DNA from: Physcia stellaris
Taxonomy: Eukaryota > Ascomycota > Lecanoromycetes > Caliciales > Physciaceae
Length of the DNA stretch: 64,000 nucleotides
Reading direction: 5' to 3'
Assembly (NCBI GenBank): GCA_018902385.1
Contig: JABSSW010000031.1
Span: 124,001 to 188,000 of the forward strand
Part shown: in pieces, positions 1-12,800 of the stretch
How positions within the stretch are numbered: position 1 is the stretch's first letter
Layout: each line of letters starts with the position of its first letter
The notes under the pieces: generated by a model
What the model saw: the letters and a program-made list of their open reading frames with translations, nothing else
The model's database searches: none
What the model was told of the DNA's origin: nothing
Translations under genes and position numbers: made by a program

Positions 1-2096
1 ATTGACATCGAATTCGATGAAAATTTTATCGAATCAATTGTTGATTCAACAATGATGAATTTTTTTGTTATTCACATTGAATTCATTGCAAAAAAACAAA
101 AAATTCAATTTCAAATTTTTCAAAACATTGAAACTCGATCACATATCAAAATCAAATTTCCAAATATCATCATACAAAAATCAGTGACGTCACAACAACA
201 AAAGAATTTTCAGAAAGTTTTTCAAAAATACGTTACAATGCGCTCAAACAGAAAGACAACTCGAATAAACTTTTTTATGAATTTTATCGTTTACAATGTC
301 ATAATTTCTGTCAGTTTCACGATGTTTCACTTAGCAATACGTGAATTGTTCACAAATTGAAATTCAAATTCAAATAATTTAGTTGTTTTGTTCGACAGCA
401 TTGTTGATTTTCAATCAATTTCAATTACAAACGTTGAATTTGATACGATCAATTTCGTTTCATTGTTGATCGATTACGTCGAAAACATCGACGTTTTTTC
501 GCTCGAAAAATTCATAACAATGTTGACGATCGATGAGAAAAAATCAAATAATTACAGCGACGTCGCACGAAATTTTCACTTCTCACAATGATTAAAAGCA
601 ATGAGAAAAAAATTCGATTTTTTATCGAAAAATCACATTTGAAATCTAGTAGATTTCACGCTCGATGAGAAAAATCGCTGAACGATAAATGAATTTACAA
701 ACTCAAACGCAATGTCGATAACGTTGTAATACGATACAAAACTAAATGATGCGTCAAAAACTTTTTACAACAATACGACATTGATTTTGATCAAATTTTT
801 GCTTTCGTCGTCAAATCAATGATTTTTCGAATTTTATTCGTCGTTGTCGTTTTTTTGAATTTGAAAATTGAACAAATGAACGTAAAAATTACGTTTTTAT
901 ACGAATTCATTAATTCAGATATTTACGTTAAATATTCGATTGAATATGACAATGACAAAACTATTTGCAAACTGAACAAAACATTGTATAATCTGAAACA
1001 ATCATTCAGATTCTGATATAAACGTCTGTCCGAATTTTTTTTACAAAAATTAATTTTCAATTTTCTCGACGCGAATCAGAACATATTCGTCACGAACGTT
1101 GATTTCAAAAATTTTATCATTATTACATGAATCGATGATATCAAAATCATTGCTTTCAATAAAATCATGACTAATAAAACAAAAACAGAACTCAATAACG
1201 TTTTCGATATGATTGATTTTGAATCAATAAATTTTTATCTTGATATGATCATTTTCAAAAATTGCGAAATACACATAATTCGTTTTAATCAAAAGACATA
1301 TATTCAACGCGTCGTTAAAAGATTCGATTTACAAAATGCGAAATCAATTCGAACATTCATGAAAAAATCATTTGATTTAATTTTCAACGTTAATCAAATC
1401 ATCGATCAAAATATCAAACAATATCAAACAATGATGAATTCAATCATGTTTGCAATGATAAAAATCAAATCAAATGTAACGAATGCGATTTTCATAATCA
1501 ATCGATTTGTTCAAAATTTCAATTTTAATCATATCAAAACAATCAAACGTGTTATAATTTATCTCAATTTCACGATCGATTTTTGTATAGTTTACGACGA
1601 TAATTTCAACAAGAAATTAAACATCGAAACATATTGCGATGCAAACTGAACTCGTGACAAAATTTTCAAAAAATTCATCGAAACATATTTGTTTTTATTA
1701 AACGACGAATCAATAAATTGAATGTCAAAATTTCAATTCATCGTGATTACGTTTATTTGCGTCGTCGAATATATGATCATATCATTCGTCGTCAAAGAAA
1801 TTATTTGATTCAAACAATTATTCGTTGATTTACGAACTCAAAATCAATCGAACAATTACGTCAAAATATTGATAAATATTGACAGTCAAAGCGTCAAAAC
1901 ATTCAATGAAAATTCGATACATCATGATCGCATCAAACACGTCGATATCGTATATTATTATGTAAAAAACGAAATTAAAAAAAATCGCATTGAATTCAAA
2001 TACATAACAATCGACATCATGTCGATCGACGATTTCATCAAATCTTTATTTTCGTTCAAATATCAACGATTTATCGACATGTTCGAAATGAACTAA
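1..2096 (+). mobile_element. Ty1/copia retrotransposon fossil, 3' part of pol
   Basis: Plus-strand translations show a copia-type reverse transcriptase (about 819-1016 and 1167-1649, with the NLKQS and YLDMI-like blocks) followed by the C-terminal part of a copia RNase H (1869-2096, with DSQS and the HHDRIKHVDI block). That order, RT then RNase H at the 3' end, is the Ty1/copia arrangement. The element runs off the left edge, so gag and most of integrase are outside the window. It is heavily hypermutated and broken many times, with the CpY-type signature of the large AT-rich block. Family assignment rests on motifs only. Confidence 0.75.
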
Positions 2097-2660
2097 ACAT
2101 CATGATTTTATACTTTTGCAAATTCGAGAAAAAATGTTGAAATAAATTTATCATCAAAGACAATGTCAAGACGTTATTTTGTTATAAGCTAGCGTGCAAA
2201 CTCTGTACAATAATTCACATTCATCACATGTACGATAAATAGTAATATCACGAATAATAAGCACGTTGCATTTTACATATCTGTAACATTTGCACTATCG
2301 ATGCATCACGGATTCGAACTCAAATGACGCGTACGATGCGACTCATTTCTTGCATCGTATCAAATTATTCGATACAGTGCAAGAAATCGTGATTACGGTT
2401 TGTATCGTGATGCAGATGGTTTTGAATTTCAAAACAACACTGTTACAACTCTAACAAACTAGAATTGCAAATGCATAACGCACGTTAATTGTGCATAAAA
2501 TTTGTGCGTCAAGATTTATGCATGAGACACATTCTCAATTGTGCGTACATAAAATTTTGTGCGATAAAATCACGCAACAACATTCGCGTCAAACACGCGT
2601 CAAACACGCAATTGCGTGAAATTGTGAAAACATCATACAAACTATCGATGTATTACGGTT
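2097..2660. other. AT-rich stretch after the copia fossil, no gene
   Basis: No coding signal. It may hold the rest of the copia element (3' untranslated part and LTR), but no second LTR copy is in the window to prove this. A doubled 11-mer, GCGTCAAACAC, lies near 2588-2609. Base composition shifts to normal GC around 2660, which marks the edge of the hypermutated DNA. Confidence 0.5.
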
Positions 2661-2784
2661 TTGTGGTACCGTTCGGTGCGAGGCCTCGGCCGTACGGTTT
2701 GCTACAAGATTTTCGTGGTACGGTGCGGTGCAGAGCCTTTTTTGTCCGGTTTGCACCGTTGGGCGCCTTGCACCCAGCCTTTGA

Positions 2785-3000
2785 GACTAGGATGCTGACT
2801 GCAGGCAGCTGATGCTTTCAGACTAGGATGCTGACTGCAGGTAGCAGATTCCTTCAGATTGGGATGCTGACTGCAGGTAGCAGATTCCTTCAGATTAGGA
2901 TGCTGACTGCAGGTAGCAGATGCTTTCAGACTAGGATGCTGACTGCAGGTAGTAGATTCCTTCAGATTAGGATGCTGACTGCAGGCAGTTGATGCTTTGT
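2785..3000. repeat. 36-bp minisatellite, six copies
   Basis: Six head-to-tail copies of a 36-bp unit containing GGATGCTGACTGCAGG, with unit starts at 2785, 2821, 2857, 2893, 2929 and 2965. Because 36 is a multiple of three, the minus strand reads a 12-residue repeat (CSQHPNLKESAT with variants) in a 141-codon open frame from 3127 to 2702. No family or signal peptide is recognised in that frame, so I annotate the DNA repeat and not a gene. Confidence 0.9.
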
Positions 3001-3610
3001 GTAGGAGCTTTCTGCAAACCAGATACTTTGCCTTGAATCCACAGTCTTGCGAATCCATCCGTAGCGGTCCAGACTCTGCCAGACGCATTGCACATCGGGG
3101 ATTTGGGCGACACTGCCAATTGCACACCGCTAATCCTTTGCCAGGAAGTTGGTGGCTTGCTCAAATGTGTTCTATCATTTCACTACGATTATCGAGGTTC
3201 GACTCGAGCTGTCTCACACAGATCTCCGGGTGCGGTGTAGACATGGTCCCATCTGCTAAACTGCAAAGGGACCTAAATGCCGAGCCACTCACGGCAGAAA
3301 AGAGCAACATCGAGTCTTAGATCAGCCTGCATGAGCGGCGAACATTCAAAGAGCGACAATGAAGTTTGCGCGCAATGCGAGAACAGCAGCTATCATTCGC
3401 GAGGATAACGATTGGTTAACCACCCCTGGTGATCTGATAACTCTCCACCAGCCGTGCCACTTTTGTTATGGAGTGACGGTGCAGGCATGTTATGACTCTT
3501 CAAAGCAACAGAGAGTCTCATGACAGGACACAGCTCCTACAATGAACGCACAGAATCGTACTGATGGTCTTTTCATATGTTTCCAATCTTCCACCAAGCG
3601 CTCAGCATAT
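3001..3610. other. Intergenic, no gene seen
   Basis: GC-balanced sequence between the minisatellite and the stop codon of the first cupin gene. Short overlapping open frames on both strands show no recognisable protein family or consistent splice structure. It contains the 3' end of the minus-strand cupin transcript. Confidence 0.5.
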
Positions 3611-4266
3611 CTAACGGCCCTCGTAGTCCTTCGCGATTGTGCCAAGGAAGCCCTCCATCTTCTTACCTCCCACGACGACGTCCTTGACATCAATCAGAAC
3701 AAAAAGTATTCGCCCCGGAAGCAATCCATTGCCCGTAATATTGACCCACTGATGGGCACCAGCGCGGTTGACAGCCGTGTCCCCTGGACGCATAATACGC
3801 TCCTCCCCTGAATCGAGCAGGAATTTGAAGACGCCCTCAATGACAACAGCGTAATCGACACTGACAGAGCGATGTAGAGGCGAGGCGGCTCCTGGGCCAA
3901 AATCGATCATACGAGCTACTGTGCCATTTTGAACTGTCATGCCTGGCTATGAGAGAAAGATATTAGTTTAGTTCTTTCTTTCTGAGGCTGCCATGTTCAG
4001 AAACATACCTCGTTCTCCTTGGCATGCTTCAGATCAGCGTCATTTGTGAGCTCTATGGGCGTACTGTTGGTTGAGTAAATGATGTTGCCGATAGCTTGCT
4101 TATCGCCTATCACGCGGTGGTGGTCGCCGCAGTCGCTTGACATGAAGACGGATTTGCCTTGTTCGTTGTGCCCGGTGATGTGGCGCATGACGCGATTAAG
4201 ACCGGCGACAGGCCATTCAGTCGTTACCGTGCCTTCTCCACCAAGAGGACTTGATGAGGTAGCCAT
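3611..4266 (-). CDS. Cupin-2 domain protein, 197 aa (paralogue 1)
   Basis: Two exons, 4266-4009 and 3946-3611, join in frame across a 62-nt intron (donor GTATGT, acceptor ATAG) to give 197 aa. The C-terminal half has the cupin pattern: PLHRSVSVDY followed by a glycine-rich turn (VVIEG), then DSGEERIMRPGD and NRAGAHQWVN, giving the metal-site type His and acidic positions and a beta-barrel fold. The N-terminal half carries GDHHRVIGD, also seen in the second cupin gene downstream of it. Such small fungal cupins often lie in polyketide clusters as accessory enzymes (cyclase, decarboxylase or oxygenase); the reaction here is unknown. The neighbouring paralogue, two SDRs and PKS suggest a role in the same pathway, which is inference. 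Confidence 0.85.
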
Positions 4267-5116
4267 TGGGACAGTTGTGTGCTAGAAAGTTGAAAAAAAA
4301 AAAAAAAAAAAGCTGTGATCAAAGATAAAGCTGTGATGTAGTATGGTGTACTCTACCAGGTAAACTACGCTTACTCGCTAGATTAAGCTTACCGCATCCA
4401 CGACATCGGGTTCGACATGGTGCCAGCATCAAAGACGAAGCCGCAGCCAATTACTTAGCTAGTCGAAGGGCGCAAAGACGGCTGCCGACATCAGCAGTTG
4501 CTCGTCATCGCCACTGGAATTTGGCTGACCGATACCACCTGCAAGAGAATATGCGCGAGATTCCCATACGCACTGGGAGGATCAAGGGTCATGAGGATAT
4601 GTCAGCATCTTTTGACTTCCGTCTCACATCTTAAAGCCGAACAGTATGAGAGAAGGATTATCATACGTAGATAGGCTTGCCAACGGTGTGCGTACAAGAG
4701 AACCGTTTATTTAGTTGTGGGGAACTGAGTGCCGATTGGTAAGTCGAACAGCCACTTGGCAACCAACACACACATCCTTGTCTGCTTCCAAGAACTCTGA
4801 CCAGTCTACTGGACTTAGCTGTCGTTGCATACGATGATGTGCAAGGGCACGATATTTCGGCAGCAATGCGTTGGACCCTGAGATAGACATTGACAGCTAT
4901 CCTTGCTATTACAAGTGTAAAGATGTCGCCGTCGTGGGTAGATAACGCTATCCAGGTCAACTGTAAGAGTGCATCGAGGACTTTCATTATTGTAGAGAAA
5001 AGTGGGGAATCAAAACATTGGGCATAGCGACAAGTATCGTCGTCTATCCTAGCGTGGCTATTCTACGTCCCCTATCACTACCTCTTGGGAAACAGCGGCA
5101 TATCGAACGATCACTC
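4267..5116. other. Intergenic between the two cupin genes
   Basis: This stretch holds the promoter of the first cupin gene and the 3' end of the second. A run of A residues lies near 4291-4309, just upstream of the cupin start. A 108-codon minus-strand frame at 4661-4987 has no recognisable family and is not annotated as a gene. Confidence 0.5.
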
Positions 5117-5840
5117 TTATTTGTCTTTCTCATCCTCCGGGTAGTCCACAGGATAACTCTTCGCCAAATACCCCAACTCCTGCTGTACCTCTTTCCCATC
5201 CGGACCCACCTTCAATGGCTCAATGGGCAATAGCACATACAGCATGCGAGCCATCCCACCTTGCTCATCAAGCGGCGTCACGTTTCGCCATGTATGGATC
5301 GTAGCGCGGTTGACACTCACATCGCCTCGGCGCATGGTGCGAATCTCGCCGCTGTCCAGCTCGAACTCGAGAACTCCTTCGAGGACGCACCCGTAGCCGA
5401 GCGTGAGGGCGCGATGAGGGGGAGAGGCGATATTAGGGGCAAAGTCGATTATTCGGACGAGGGAGCCGTTGGGAGACATTAGACCGGGCTGTGTAGAAGA
5501 TTAATCCACGCATACGAGGATCGGTGAGGTAGGAAAGCCAATGGTGACTGGGGAAAGAAGGTGCAAAAGTGCCTTCGTTGATACTCACTTCGGTCGCTTC
5601 GGCCCATTTGACATCCTTGTCACCGTTCATGTCCACTGGCCATCCGTTCGTCTGGTAAAGGATATTCGCCAATGCTCCTCCATTGACCATGACGGATTGG
5701 TGGTCGCCGTTGTCTGCGGGTAGAAAGACGCCTACCCCGTTTTCATCGTGGGTTGTGACATTACGTTGAATGTCTCGCAGTCCTGGAGCAGGAAATGTGG
5801 AGAGCGGTCCAGGGGGAGGCAATTCATCATGAGAGCCCAT
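5117..5840 (-). CDS. Cupin-2 domain protein, 207 aa (paralogue 2)
   Basis: Exons 5840-5589 and 5488-5117 join in frame across a 100-nt intron (donor GTGAGT, acceptor ACAG), giving 207 aa. It is clearly a paralogue of the adjacent cupin: shared blocks are GDHQSVMVNG, ANILYQTNGWPVDM, SLVRIIDFAPNIASPPHRA, GYGCVLEGVLEFELDSGE and RGDVSVNRATIHTWRN. The intron lies at the homologous place, before a PG(L/M) sequence. I chose the ATG at 5840 (MGSHDELPP) because it matches the paralogue's length; an in-frame ATG at 5888 would add 16 residues. Function is unknown beyond the cupin fold. The two genes lie head-to-tail, as expected of a tandem duplication that has since diverged. Confidence 0.85.
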
Positions 5841-6373
5841 CTTGTTTGTAGTCGAGATAGCTGGTTGACGTAAAGGATGAAATAGCAATAGGAGGAGGTG
5901 AATTGGTGACGGTGAGAGTGGCAGGGTTCTGAAGAAATAGAGATGGGTTTTGTTAATGGGAGCTAGAGACGGAAAGTGAACAAATCAGACTAGAGATTGA
6001 ATTTTGTCGAGTCGAATCGCTTTTCAGCTCCTTTGCTATCGAGCGACAAGCTCATCCTCCGATGGACAGATAACTATGCGGTCAACAGACTGAAGTCTCG
6101 GGATTCGCACTGCGAAACCATTTCTGATTACCAAGCTGTACTGTTGGAACTTTGTAAGACCAAGTGGCCAGGATAGAGCTAGTGCTGTTCAAGGATTCGC
6201 CGTGCAATACGCAAATAAAGGATCTCACCGCCAATATTCGACACTTATCTGGCTTACCGAAAGGATTGGAATGGTTGCGCAAAGGCTACCGCAATGCCTA
6301 GTCTCCGCACCAAGAGAACCTGTGCTGTCGTAATCATGGTGAAGCCAGAGGTACTGTATGGCTCCAGACCCTA
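5841..6373. other. Intergenic, promoter side of cupin 2
   Basis: About 530 bases between the start of the second cupin gene and the 3' end of the first SDR gene. Only short shadow frames are present; nothing else is recognised. Confidence 0.5.
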
Positions 6374-7373
6374 TCAAAGATGCATCTGCAATGTCGTCCC
6401 ACCATCGATTATCCAGCCCACACCTGTAACATAGCTCCCCCCAGCCCCGCTGAGAAAGATGATAACGTCTGACACCTCCTCCTGCAGCGCAATCCTACCC
6501 ATCGGAACCGCTTTGTTGACACTTTCTCGTAATGCTGGGCTCCCGTCGAATGCTCGATCCATCATGGGGGTCTGCACCCACGAGGGACAGACCGCATTCA
6601 CTCGGATCCCGTATGGCGCGTTGTCAAGTGCTATCGGTGGTGTCAGCCAACAGAACAGCATCTGGTGTTGAGTGATCGAGATTGCTTACCTGCATTCTTG
6701 GTTATACCCATCAAGGCATGCTTGGCAGATGTGTATTGCACAATCCCCAACGTGGGAACGAAAGAGCTGCAGGACGCCACATTGATGATTGTCCCACGGC
6801 CGAGATCTCGAGGGCCTGTACGTCCGCGGCAGTGTCGCGGGCTCTGCTGTTTCATGACTTTGCTGACCGCCTTGACAAAAAGCAGGGAGCCCTTGACGTT
6901 AACGTTGAAAAAACTTTCAAATTCCCGAACATCGGCTTCTGCTATCTCAGCCGGGCGCTCTACGCCAATCTGCATGCGAGTGGCGGTCAGTATCTGTTCT
7001 TACTAATGAGGGAATGTAACATCAATCTCACCCCTGCGCTGGAAACTGCATAGTCGATCCTCCCAAACTCTCCAACCGCCTTTTCGACCATGGCGTTCAT
7101 GCTCTCTTCGGAGGAGACATCGACGGCCAACGCAATTGTTCGGTAAGACGCGTTGGTAGCAAAGATCTTGCTGTCTTCGGAAGCAAGTTGAGCGCTTGTT
7201 AGGTTGATATCGGCAAACACCACCCCAATTGCTCCGGCGGCTGCATATGCAAGGCCACAGTCACGGCCGATGCCACTGCCTGTGACAACGATTAGCAGAC
7301 TTGTTGTAAGTTGTGGACATCCATTGCCGAAAGTACCAGCTCCCGTGATGATGGCAACCCCATCTAAATTCAT
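6374..7373 (-). CDS. Short-chain dehydrogenase/reductase, classical type, 273 aa
   Basis: Four exons (7373-7337, 7279-7032, 6969-6690, 6630-6374) splice in frame to 273 aa; introns are 57-62 nt with standard borders. The product is a complete classical SDR: cofactor loop TGAGSGIG (residues 10-17), VDVSSEESM, SSAG in place of the usual NNAG, catalytic serine in NVASCSS (about 161-164), YTSAK (Tyr174, Lys178) and the RVNAVCPSWVQTPM C-terminal block ending in GWIIDGG. An insertion of roughly 15 residues (QQSPRHCRGRTGPRDLGRG) lies before the catalytic strand. The family oxidises or reduces alcohols and ketones with NAD(P)(H). Its place among cupin, SDR and PKS genes on the same side suggests polyketide tailoring, which is inference. 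Confidence 0.9.
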
Positions 7374-7878
7374 GCTTGGCGAATGAAAAGATGGTGCAGC
7401 CAGTTAAAAGAGTTGCGCCTGCAAGATGGGAACACAATTGGTATGAAGATGGGAACACAATTGGTATTGTTAGTAGTCTTCTTTGGTGAGCAAGTCCTCG
7501 AGAAGTGCGACGAGTGATATATGTCTAATATCGTTAATCCTCTCTACTCCTTTCACAAAGTTTGGTGTGCATGAATATCGTGCTGAAAGACCTACTTTAT
7601 GGGTCAAGATAAAAATCAATCTTGACCGGATTCGTAGCTTTCCGACATATTTAACCTGAAGGATTATTATCCTCCATATAAAGCATGACTAGGTAAGCTT
7701 ACCGCATATCTATAAACACAAATATCCGGCTCTCCTTGCTATTCAAGAAAGAGGACGCTTTACTTCGACCGTGATTAGTCTCATGCGGTACTTATGCAAC
7801 ATATTTAGGCTGTAAATTATGTTTTGGTCCAAACCCCTCCAAAACATTCCCACTTATCTCTAATTTTGTTTAGATACA
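7374..7878. other. Intergenic between SDR genes, with a short tandem duplication
   Basis: About 500 bases without a gene. A block beginning AAGATGGGAACACAATTGG occurs twice with a 23-bp period at 7423 and 7446, a small exact tandem duplication just upstream of the first SDR. The rest shows no motif I can support. Confidence 0.6.
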
Positions 7879-8983
7879 CTAGACTATCTTGCGTTTTTCC
7901 TGCGTCCCAGCCAATGTACCGAGCTTGAAGTCACGATAGAACATCCCATCAAAGGCAGTCTGAGGCAGAAAAGTAGTCATCAACCAAACCATGGACGTTA
8001 GCTTGCCATGCCAGAACCAAGCCCGTGGAGATGTCTTGGTGATCTCTGCAATCACACCTGCTGCATAATCCTGCGGCGATGTGGTGGTGGGTGTACGTTG
8101 CACATGTGCCTTAAAACTTTCTGAAAGAGGGGCAAAGACGGAGTCCGCTGGTAACGCTCTTTGAAAATCGTTACGCAGTATGTTAGTGCCGACTTCCCCC
8201 GAGATAATGTTTACAACCTTGACACCAAATGGTATCATCTCAACTCGCAAAGTGTTGCCATAATGGACGAGGGCCGCTTTGCTTGCGTTGTACGCTGCAC
8301 CGTATACGTATGGAGTCATACCTCCAATCGAGCCTATATTGACAATCTTTCCCTTCGCAGCAATGACCATCCGATGGAAGACTCGTACCATACGCATGGG
8401 GCCGAAGACGTTGACTCCAAACATCTTCTCCGCTTGCTTTGTGTCGGTGTCGACGGCGGTCATGGTATACGCGATTCCCCTGTGATTGAGCTAGTCAGGA
8501 CTGATAATCGCATAGAGCATTCCGGATCTCCCTTACGCATTGTTGATCAGAACATCGAGGCGACCATTCGTGACATTCTGGACAGTCTTTTTAAGCTCCA
8601 GCACGCTATCTTCGCTTGTAACATCTGTGACCGAAACGTGGATCTGCTGCGACAGAAGATGGTCTTGGTTTTCGTGAGATAGAAGTGTGGCAATGACCGT
8701 GAAGCCTGTTTGCCATAGTCATTGAATGAAACGATGTGAGAAGCATTGAATCCGTCACAAAGCCCATAGCCCTTATTTTCGTACGAAGCGCTTGAAGCAT
8801 CGACAGATTTCCAAAAGGAGAAAATCAGATGACTTACCCTTGTTCCTCAGACCAGAAGCAAGAGCGTGGCCTATTCCTCCCTTTCCACACCTGCGTGTTG
8901 AATTATGTGAGTGACTTTAATCACACGCGATGACACTTTGAATAACTTTACCCAGTAATCAACGCATACTTCTCAGTAGGCAT
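7879..8983 (-). CDS. SDR, 1-acyl-DHAP reductase-like, 284 aa
   Basis: Four exons (8983-8952, 8890-8838, 8705-8537, 8479-7879) join in frame to 284 aa. Motifs: TGCGKGGIGHAL (residues 10-21), the TGCSxGGIG-like loop typical of Ayr1-type fungal SDRs, then DVTSEDSV, LINNAG (81-86), catalytic serine in NIGSIGG (about 135), YNASK (Tyr148, Lys152) and a C-terminal hydrophobic stretch (SMVWLMTTFLPQTAFDGMF) that may attach it to a membrane or lipid droplet. Ayr1-type enzymes reduce 1-acyl-dihydroxyacetone phosphate with NADPH; related copies in metabolite clusters act on other ketones. It is divergent from the PKS, 856 bases away, so a shared control region is plausible. The substrate is not determinable here. 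Confidence 0.88.
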
Positions 8984-9839
8984 CTTAAAGCCAAAAAGTG
9001 GATGAACTGCTGAAAATGGCAGAAGTGCCTTTTGGCTCTGCAAAATGTGAGAGGCCAATCACATCCAAGCGTTCGAGGTGTGCAATGAGAGACAACAGCT
9101 CAAGTGGCAAGGTACGTCGCGGATTGAGGGTTGAAATTTACAGGAGAAAGAAGCGGAAAGATTGGGAGAAAGCCAGCACGAAGGGAAACGAGAAGACAAC
9201 AAAATCTGGAACCTGTAGGAAGGTGTGGGCGTTCCTACTATTCGTAAGCACGGATCCTCTGCAGCATCAGCCGTTATCCTCTGCGACATCAGCCGTTGAG
9301 CAAAGACTCGGTAGAGACGCGAAGTGTGGGCCTTTCAGCTGACGCAGCTTATAGGATCTAGAATCCCAGATAAAACCACAATTATTCAGCGTATTCGGCG
9401 TCCGACGTGATATTACCTGCATTAAAACGGGCCCTATCTGAGTGCTTACCTTCCAACTACCACTGAACCGGCGGTGTGTGCAAAGGTTGAATGGTCCGCT
9501 TGTGACGAGGATGGCATCCTGGAACATGGGCCTGGGGGGCCGGCCTGAAACGACTATTGCTCAATGTTACCGTTTGATAAGAAAAGATGGCGTCTTTTCA
9601 GCCCGCATTTATGCATTTGGAAGGATGTAGTATGACACGCTCACCGACGGCTGCAATATTGGATTCCGTCTGGCACACGTGAGAAGGTGCTTAGCAGTCT
9701 TAGACAGGTGATTAAGTAGAGAGCGAAGGTCTGTAGATATCCCTACCTAGACAGACGCGGTGCAGAAAAGCATTCCTTACTTTCATACCCAACACAGACA
9801 CGGCCCAGAAGATCCTGCCGTACCCCCAGATCTCATGAG
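8984..9839. promoter_or_regulatory. Divergent control region, SDR / PKS
   Basis: This is the 856-bp gap between the start codons of the minus-strand SDR and the plus-strand PKS. A CCAAT box followed by CACATC lies at 9055-9059. Several short open frames cover it but none resembles a protein. Shared regulation of the two genes is inferred from orientation only; no cluster-specific factor site can be assigned. Confidence 0.5.
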
Positions 9840-12800
9840 ATGGCCCCACACAAAATCGACGTCGAGCTCGAGAGCACGGCCAGCTCCATCATTGACAGCA
9901 ATTTTCCCAATGGAGATGTTTCATCAGGCTCCGTTGATGCCACCAACCCTACGCTCTCTGAAACAGAACCCATCGCAATTGTGGGGATGGGTAAGCTAAC
10001 GTTTCCCAGTCGAGTTTGCATATACCACAATGTCTTCAATTACTGACATGTGAGGTAAGGATGCCGTCTACCTGGAGATGTACGATCCCCTGCAACTTTT
10101 TGGAACCTCCTTATGGAACAACGGTCAGGGCAGTCCGAGGTTCCCACTGGTCGCTGGAACATCGATAGCTATTACCATCCCAACAGCGAGAAAGGCGGTA
10201 GTATGAATATGAGAGGTGGTTACTTCATCAAAGAGGATCTGCGCCTTTTCGAAAATGACTTTTTCGGAATCAACAACCTTGAGGCCACATTCATGGATCC
10301 TGAGCAACGAAAATTGCTGGAAGTTGTGTACGAATGCTTAGAAAACGCCGGAGTACCGCTTGAAGACGTATCGGGAGCGAACATCGGGACATATGTCGGT
10401 AACTTTACAATCGATATGTTAATGATGCAAGCACGGGACCCCGAATATATGCATCGATACAACGCCACTGGTATGGGTACCACGATCCTTGCAAACCGGA
10501 TCAGCCACTCTTTGAATCTTACCGGGCCTAGGTACCACCATAGTATATATCTGCGATACTGACAAGCTGGCTAACGCAGAAGACAGTTTCGTACTTGACA
10601 CCGCATGCTCCTCGTCACTGTACGGACTGCACCTGGCATGCACTGCACTAGAGGCGGGTGAATGCGATGCTGCCATTGTAGCTGCGGCCAACTTGATCCA
10701 GTCTCCAGAACAACAGATCGCGACCATGAAGGCCGGTGTCCTTTCGCCGACAGGGACTTGCCATACATTCGACTCCTCAGCCGACGGCTACGGACGAGGG
10801 GATGGCGTTGGCGCGTTATACCTGAAGAAGCTGAGCAAAGCTATCGAAGATGGTGATCCAATCCGCTCCATCATCCGAGGAACTGCGGTCAATAGGTCAG
10901 AATACATTCTGATTGTATCTGTAAGTTTGGTGGCTCACTGGCAACAGCAACGGCAAGACTTTAGGCATCACCCTCCCAAGCGCTACAGGTCAAGAAGCAG
11001 TGATTAGGAAAGCATACCAGAAAGCCGGACTGAGCGACAAGATGGGCGAGACCGACTACATCGAGTGCCATGGGACCGGAACGCCAGTTGGTGATCCCAT
11101 CGAAGTTCAGGCCGTCTCACGTGTTTTTAGCGAGCATCGCCAAGAGCGGCTGTTGATTGGCGCGGTGAGTACCAGCCCGCTATTTCTCGATTTCGAAACG
11201 CTTGCGACTCCTTGGCAATTTTTTTTTACCACATTACCCGCATTTCTTTCAACGTTCAATTTTCAACTCAGTAAAACTCAACAACAACGTGTTCAAATCG
11301 TTCAAAAACAACAACAATTGTTTTGTGACATGTATACGATCACAATGATGTAAATTTGTATTTCAAAATCAATTTTTGATCGAAATGATAAAATTGAGCT
11401 CGTTGAACTCGGCGAATTGTACAATCAGGGTTAGGTTTGTGAAATAATCTTGGTGAGAAGCGGGGTAATGTGGTAAAAAAAAATTGCCAAGGAGTCGCAA
11501 GCGTTTCGAAATCGAGAAATCTTATCATATCATATCTCATGCGCCGAGATCGAATCTAATCAGATCAACTCCTTCACTGTCCTTGTGCTAACGCTGCCCA
11601 TCAGGTGAAACCCAACCTTGGCCACAGTGAGTCGGCCAGTGGTATCTCCAGTCTCATCAAAGCTACTCTTGCCCTCGAATCGGGCCGAATCCCTCCTACC
11701 ATCGGAGTCCAGAACGTCAATCCCAAAATCAAGTTGGACGAATGGGGCGTCCAAATTGTCACCGAGGCTACCGAGTGGCCGAAGACGAATGCCATCCGAA
11801 GGGCTGGTATCAATTCCTTTGGCTATGGTGGAGCTAACAGCCAGTAAGCCGGCTCCCATACTGTCATGCGTGCTCGAGGTTGACCTTCTACATAGCGCCA
11901 TCCTTGAGTCCGCCGACACCTATCTGCCAGTCCCCGACCACGAACCATCCGGACTCCTGTCGCAGTCTCGTCCCACCTTTTTAATCCCCCTTTCTGCCAA
12001 TACACTGGGCGCGCTCGAGAAACAGGCCTCGAACCTTGTCTCCACAAACCTCGATCATGTCAACGTAGTCGACCTTGCCCATACTTTGGGTACACGCCGG
12101 TCAAGACTTGCCAAACGTGGCTATGCACTAGTAGGACACAAGACCCTCAAGGATGACCTACACCCGGACCGCTTCCGAGTCACTGGCCAGGGGATCTATT
12201 CAGTGCTCCCCACTGCCTTTGTCTTCACTGGACAAGGGGCGCAATGGCCGCAAATGGGGAAAAATCTGATGGAGGAGTTCCCATCCTTCCGTCGCTCAAT
12301 TTTCGCCCTCGACCTTGTTCTCCAAAAGTTGCCAGAGAAACCGTCATGGACACTGCAACAGGCTATCCTCGAGCCGGCACAGTCGAGTCGTATATCACAT
12401 GTCACGCAGTCGCAGCCAGTCTGCACAGCCATCCAAGTCGCCTTGATTCAGCTCCTAGCTGGTTGGGGCATCAGACCCGACGGTGGCGTTATTGGTCATT
12501 CTTCCGGTGAGATTGCTGCCGCCTACGCAGCAGGACTCTTGACTCAGGAACAAGCCATTATTGTTGCATACTATCGCGGCTATGTCGTGGGAAAGAGCAC
12601 TAATCCTACTCGAGGGGCCATGTTGGCTGTTGGCATGAGCCAAGAGGATGCTGATTCTGACATCAAATCAAAGGATCTTGATGGAAGTATCAAGGTTGCT
12701 TGTGTCAATGCCCCCACATCCGTTACCATCAGTGGAGATGAGAGTGGAATCGATGTCCTACAGGCTGAATTACAAAGCCGTGGACTTTTCGCCAGGAAGC

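Noticed and set aside
11618-11895. The long PKS frame read from 11618
   Set aside because: Its first part is a shadow across exon 5 and intron 5; the true frame enters at 11896.
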